A stretch of DNA of 64,000 nt from assembly GCA_030762175.1 (NCBI GenBank), contig CM060846.1, forward strand, positions 181,041,041 to 181,105,040. Direction: 5' to 3'. Shown here piece by piece: positions 59,141 to 64,000 of this stretch. The notes under the pieces were generated by a model. The model saw only the letters and a program-made list of their open reading frames with translations. It was not told the DNA's origin and did not search any database. A program made the position numbers and the translations under genes. Position 1 is the stretch's first letter, and the number at the start of each line of letters is the position of its first letter. The DNA is from Metallyticus violacea. Taxonomy: Eukaryota; Arthropoda; Insecta; Mantodea; Metallyticidae.

Positions 59141-61694
59141 AACTATATATATACACACAAGATAGTGTTGAAAAATCTAAATTTATTATTACTTGTTAAA
59201 AATACTGTGCGTTTTATAAAAAATACTGTAATACTGAAATTTATAATTGTCAAAATTGCAAAAAAAAAAATGAAAAGCTTTGTTTAAAACAAAAATGTTG
59301 TTATGCTGTGATCAAAATGCTAAACAGTGTAAATATTTGTTATTTAACAGTATGAAATAAAAATCATATTTTCAAAAGTGTTATAAATTTTCAAAATAAG
59401 TGCTACACTAAGAACAAAATATTGATTACTGGTGACTTACTTTTAACTATTTATTTACGTTTATTAAATCAAAAAAAATTATTGAAATTTAAAAATTTTT
59501 GTTCAAATGTTGTGAAATATAGTTCGAACTTTTAATACAAAAAATTACGCTGTAAGCAAAAAATTAATGTTGTAAATATTTATTACTTTATATTATTTTA
59601 CATTTTCAAAAAATTGGTAAGTTGAAATAAATTAATAATGACTACCGGTATAAACATGGTGATAGCGGTGAAAATGTAAGTTAACCTTTGAAAATAATAA
59701 TATGACTTGGTGTAACTCAGGTGACGTAAAGTGCATTGATTACGAATGCCTTCCAACTACTGGGGAAAACTAGTATATGTAAGCAGTAAAGAGTAACACA
59801 GCAAATCATGTGTCTGCCTGAAATAAGTGTGGGAAAAATATTATGAATCAGGAAACCTTATAGATTACTGTAATCATCCTTAAGGTCACATGGCGTTACA
59901 CAAGGGGAAAACCTAGCACCGTACTGTCGGCTAGGTGAAAGCAATTTCAAAATTGTAGAATATGCATACAAGTTAGTTACGTTGCACTCTCGGCTAAGGA
60001 AAAATAAGAATTAGCACGCAGGCATGTTGTAAACTGCCTCAAGTTCATATAACGCCACACGGCTATTTACTTGATTGCTGGAAATATATTGAGTAGTACA
60101 AGCTCGCACTACGTGAAAGTAGAAATAGAAGATTAAATATAGATGTTGGGAATACGTAATGAATATCATCGGAATTACATATTTGCGAACAAACTATATT
60201 CTTTTGCAAATAATTTGATATTTATATGGAAGAAAATGAAATAACTATGAAACAAAAGGTATTTACAATGTTCAAATTTTCAAAATTATGCATGTTTTCG
60301 ATAAAGTAGATTATATTACAAAAATAATTCGTTATTTAAATTACGTTACAATCAAAATGACGTTCACTAATTGATGTATAGTTATATACCAAAAATAATA
60401 ATTAAAATTAAAAATGCTTTAATTTAAACGCGCAGAAATAAGAATCAGAAAACAAAAGCGCTATTGTTTACTACTACTTTTATACCTACACATTTAAATG
60501 TTTTGGGGTTGTATATTTCTGATGATAGTTTATCAGGGTAAATTACAATTAAAACTGCATTGGCATTATCAAAGAGGGGGCACTTACTGAATTGCTATTC
60601 AAATATTATAATGCCGTCTAAAATGTAGCTGAGTGTGAAAAATGCATATTTCACAAGACCCTCTAAAATGGCATGAAACGCATTTTGCTTTCATAAACGA
60701 AAAGGGTTGAACAAGCTGCATTCAGTTCACAAAATGCAACTAAAATAAAACGATATATTGCGAAATGTGTTTATCTGTTCACAAAAGTCATAGTTAACGG
60801 AGAGCGTGTGGAAGACTATATTTGTGGACAATTTTAAAAGTTTTATTTGTAAAAATTGTATTTCATTTACATAAAAGCATAATTTTGATGAAGTAGTTTA
60901 AAATGATATTATAAATATACGCAGCAGATCGAAACAAAAATTTCAGATTTCTATTGGAGCTTTTTGAGAAGGTGACAGTAAATTCCCGCGGTTTTCTAGT
61001 GTTCGATTGTTCACCATATATGGCTAATCAATACAATATAACAATAAGAATATAGGTGGCGACACTTGCATACTATTATATATTAATCAAAATGAATTAA
61101 GAAAACATAAAATACCGTCATACAATCATATTAAGAAACATTGATGAAATTGTATAACACATTTAAAGGAAATATTTAATTGTAATTAGCAAATTGACCA
61201 GTTCCTTCCTTATGTTCGTCCTGTAATTTTTTTATTTTGAAAGCAAATATGAGCGATTTAGCTTGACATGTACATCCCACTTCCGTATTTTTAAACATAT
61301 AGAAGTTCGCTCCAGGATATAGCGTAGATATGCAAGTAAATTTTTATATAAGGGTATATATTCAACATTTAATAACAATTTTATTATCTACTTTATTCAC
61401 CAAATAGCTTTAGTATATATCAATCTATAATGATATATTTATTTAATTATTGTTATATAATGTTAATTAAGCGTTTATTTGCCAAATAATCTTAGCATCG
61501 TTACTTATGGTAATTATTACCATTATCGTATATGAACTTAAAACTGCTTCCAAAATCTTATTGGTGATCAATATACAGAATAAATACCAATCCGTGCTTT
61601 CTGTTTTCACAGAGTTTTATGTATGAATCTGCAATCACAGTTTTGGGGCATTTTAATTAAATGAAAATTTGTGAGTTTATTATATTTTATAAAC

Positions 61695-62095
61695 TTTTCC
61701 TAAAATAGATAGAAGAACACATTAAAACTTAGAGCTGTAACGGCTTCACTGCGTAAAGTGTCTATAATGGTGTCAGGAAATCTTATCTCTGTTTCTAAAG
61801 TGGAAAAGGGCTATCTGAATGGAATTGTATATATAACACTGCACTGAATAAGACCTGGTCTACCCAATAAAAAATTAGATGAAATATGTTTTGTCATATA
61901 TCACTAGCTTTTCCCTCAGATAGACAGAATAAAACATTAGAACTTAGAACTGTAACATCTTTAATGGGTAAAGTATCATCAACTATGTTACAAAAGTATA
62001 TCTGTTTGTGTATTAGAAAAGGATTATCTCATTGTTATGACCATTATATACGCCACGTTCCAATTAAACACCCTGGTCTGTCCCAATGAAATCAC
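61695..62095. repeat. Tandem duplication, about 216-bp period, two diverged copies
   Basis: Anchors recur in order: AACTTAGAGCTGTAAC (61726) and AACTTAGAACTGTAAC (61941), GGTAAAGT-like (after each), AAAAGGGCTATCT / AAAAGGATTATCT, and GACCTGGTCTACCCAAT / CCCTGGTCTGTCCCAAT (61851 and 62070). No protein homology was recognised in either copy. Confidence 0.72.
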
Positions 62096-63209
62096 TACGC
62101 GATTTAAATGGGCAAACAATAGAAATTTAGCAAACTAGCGAAGGCGTTCTTAAACGTAATTTGCACCTTATTCTTTTCTCTATAAAAATTAAGTTGCTAA
62201 TGTCGTGTATGAATTATAGCTGGTCAACCTTGCTTGTATTGATAGCTTCAAAGAAATACTTTTTAGGCATTTTAGAATGTAATTTTGGAACTGTGTAATT
62301 CATTGGCATAACTTTTGCTAATTGCTTATCTTAATGCATTTCCTGAAGCAGAAACAGAATACAGTAGAAGCTTTGTGAGAAAGATCTATATTTTTGTTAA
62401 CAATTGAATCCTCAAGTGTGATAAAAATATCAAGATGTATGAAATATTTTCTTAGCAATAAAAACTGCTTAAGATGTTACTCTAATAATATGATTTTATT
62501 ACTAAATATTCACAATTTTGTAACATGATGATGTATGAATAATTATGATATGGAAAATGGATAAAGTAGTTTAATGTCTAAATTTTTATAAAAAGTATTA
62601 ATTCATTGAAGCAACTAACATTCAGGTATGTTATTTTTAAGCTATAGTTATAGCGGGTAATATAATTTATTTACAGACACAATGAAACTGAATAATAGAT
62701 AATGCTCTAAATGCCATGTTTACAGACATTTGGGGTTCCCAAGTTGGACTTCTTTCGAAAGGGTTACACCATTAGTGGACATTTCATTTTCGGATCCTTC
62801 CCAGTAGAACGCCATAATTCGTCAAATCGGCCTATTTCTTTTTTTAAGCAGCCTGGCCCACTCTCGACACAAAGCTAGATCCTCCAGAGCCAATCCTGGA
62901 AGCTGCTACGCTGTGTTTCGTTAGAGATGATATGCTTACACTCCGTAGGACCCATCAGCTTCTCCCGGAGTCCCATGCTGATGAAACCTCTGTTTTTCCT
63001 TGATAGCTAAAAACAGGAAAAAGCACCGTACGCCAGATCTAGTCTTAATGGTGGGTGATTTACCAGTGTTAATTCCGGTTATTGTAGAAATTCCATCGGT
63101 TTCAATATTTTGTCTTTTATCCTCCTATAAGTTACTCGTTAATCGTTCCCTACTATGACTTCTATACGAGAGGTTTTCATCTATGACTGCTTTTGCCGGA
63201 TGCCCTGAG

Positions 63210-63492
63210 TCGGTTCTAGTGGTTTAGTGGTAGCCATACTTACCTCGTAGATCCAAGATTGCTGTTTTAATCCTGGCCAGAGTTGATGGATTTTTTCTGG
63301 CATAAAAAGTGTAAGTATGGTTTTCCTCGGAAGCAGAGTAAATCCGTCGCTTCGTTTCGTAGATTTGCGGCAAGTAGAAATACCTCAAGCCTGAAATAAG
63401 AGGACTCAGAGTAAACTTTATCGGCCTTTTCACACCTGAATTGAATGGGATGCTGATGAAATGAGATGTTAAAGAGCATCCGTAGATACACA
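63210..63492 (+). mobile_element. SINE-B copy, plus strand, old
   Basis: Head GGTTCTAGTGGTTTAGTGGT and a mutated B box (GTTTTAATCCTGG), body with GATGGATTTTTTCTGGCAT and CCTCAAGCCTGAAATAAGAG, tail GAGATGTTAAAGAGCATCCG. Divergence is higher than in the other copies. Confidence 0.82.
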
Positions 63493-64000
63493 GATATACA
63501 TTCCCTCTTCTCTTCTTTCAAGGCAGTATTTTTCTCACCGAAACTCTTTAAACCAGTTATAGAATATGAAAGTCTACATTATGAATTAACTGTCTGTAAT
63601 TTTTTCAGGTATACTGTTGGCTGAAGCGGCACTTATAATCGTTAACATAATTGCAAGAAAATGCTCTCGATTTACCCTGATCTTAGAACATGAGACAGCA
63701 AGTCCACGTCTAAAATTAATATTTTGTTGTAGCTGCAACAATCAACTCACTAATTTCAGCTATGACACACTCTTTCTAGGGCCGCAATCAAGAAATCATA
63801 TGTTTATGACTTCTTAAAATCCTCAATATTAAATAGCGAACCTCGTAATTTAATCTTAAATTAAAGATTTAATTGTATAAAAAAATAAATAAGAAAGCCA
63901 CAGAAAAATATTCCCAAGTACAAATCACCATTTCATAACCCAATGACTGCTTTGGTACTGATGTATAATTGTGACTTTAAATTGTTCCACATCCACCTAA

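Larger units (their letters stand above)
58161..63209. other. AT-rich DNA with old tandem repeats
   Basis: Includes the degenerate G-rich array (58.4-59.1 kb), a loosely repeated block with CTGTCGGCTAGGTGAAA / CTCTCGGCTAAGGAAAA (59.92 and 59.99 kb), and the 216-bp duplication. A more complex patch at 62.73-63.05 kb has no recognised family. Confidence 0.45.

Noticed and set aside
1..64000. CRISPR arrays, bacterial operons, prophage or integron structures
   Set aside because: No spaced direct repeats, ribosome binding sites or clustered co-oriented genes; the sequence is eukaryotic nuclear DNA.

Overview
This is AT-rich, low-gene-density nuclear DNA from an animal, most likely an arthropod with a large, repeat-rich genome. 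The grounds are eukaryotic splice signals, tRNA-derived SINEs, Penelope-like, Jockey/CR1-like, BEL/Pao, piggyBac, mariner and MULE relics, and the absence of operons, ribosome binding sites or dense ORFs. I cannot fix the order or species from sequence alone. All identifications come from reading translations by eye; no database search was run.

The only long, intact, conserved coding sequence is on the minus strand at 43915-44709. It is a 264-codon open exon of a short-chain dehydrogenase/reductase (SDR) resembling DHRSX. It holds the catalytic Asn, Ser, Tyr and Lys positions but lacks the N-terminal TGxxxGxG nucleotide-binding part. It begins directly after a splice-acceptor-like TTTTAG. A hydrophobic N-terminal-like reading frame (44693-44848) ends at the same point but in another frame. 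This is either coincidental intron sequence or the trace of a retrocopied transcript that lacked the NAD(P)-binding exon.

Most of the rest is transposon fossil. Left part (1-12 kb): two SINE-B copies, a Jockey/CR1-like RT relic (7.2-7.96 kb) split by one SINE-B with a 12-bp target duplication, and a piggyBac relic (8.6-10.2 kb). Middle left (12-21.5 kb): a 42-bp minisatellite, several SINE-A copies, trinucleotide tracts, and a Penelope-like element arranged head-to-head with a second fragment of itself. One Penelope arm is interrupted by a SINE-A and the other arm preserves the empty site. Middle (23-35 kb): two copies of a third SINE family, more SINE-B, a complete 693-bp internally deleted Tc1/mariner derivative with TA duplications, and a mariner relic. 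Right part (40-57 kb): a second copy of that mariner family with both termini, a SINE-A beside a MULE transposase remnant, the SDR exon, a LINE RT relic (46.8-48.3 kb), another LINE 3' end, a nearly full-length but broken piggyBac element (53.1-55.1 kb), and a BEL/Pao integrase relic. From 57 kb to the end the DNA is mainly AT-rich with degenerate tandem repeats and one last SINE-B.

No rRNA, functional tRNA, CRISPR array or multi-gene pathway was found. Two short candidate exons (a signal-peptide-like ORF behind a good acceptor near 27.0 kb, and an ORF ending on a good donor near 28.2 kb) are given as leads, not as genes.
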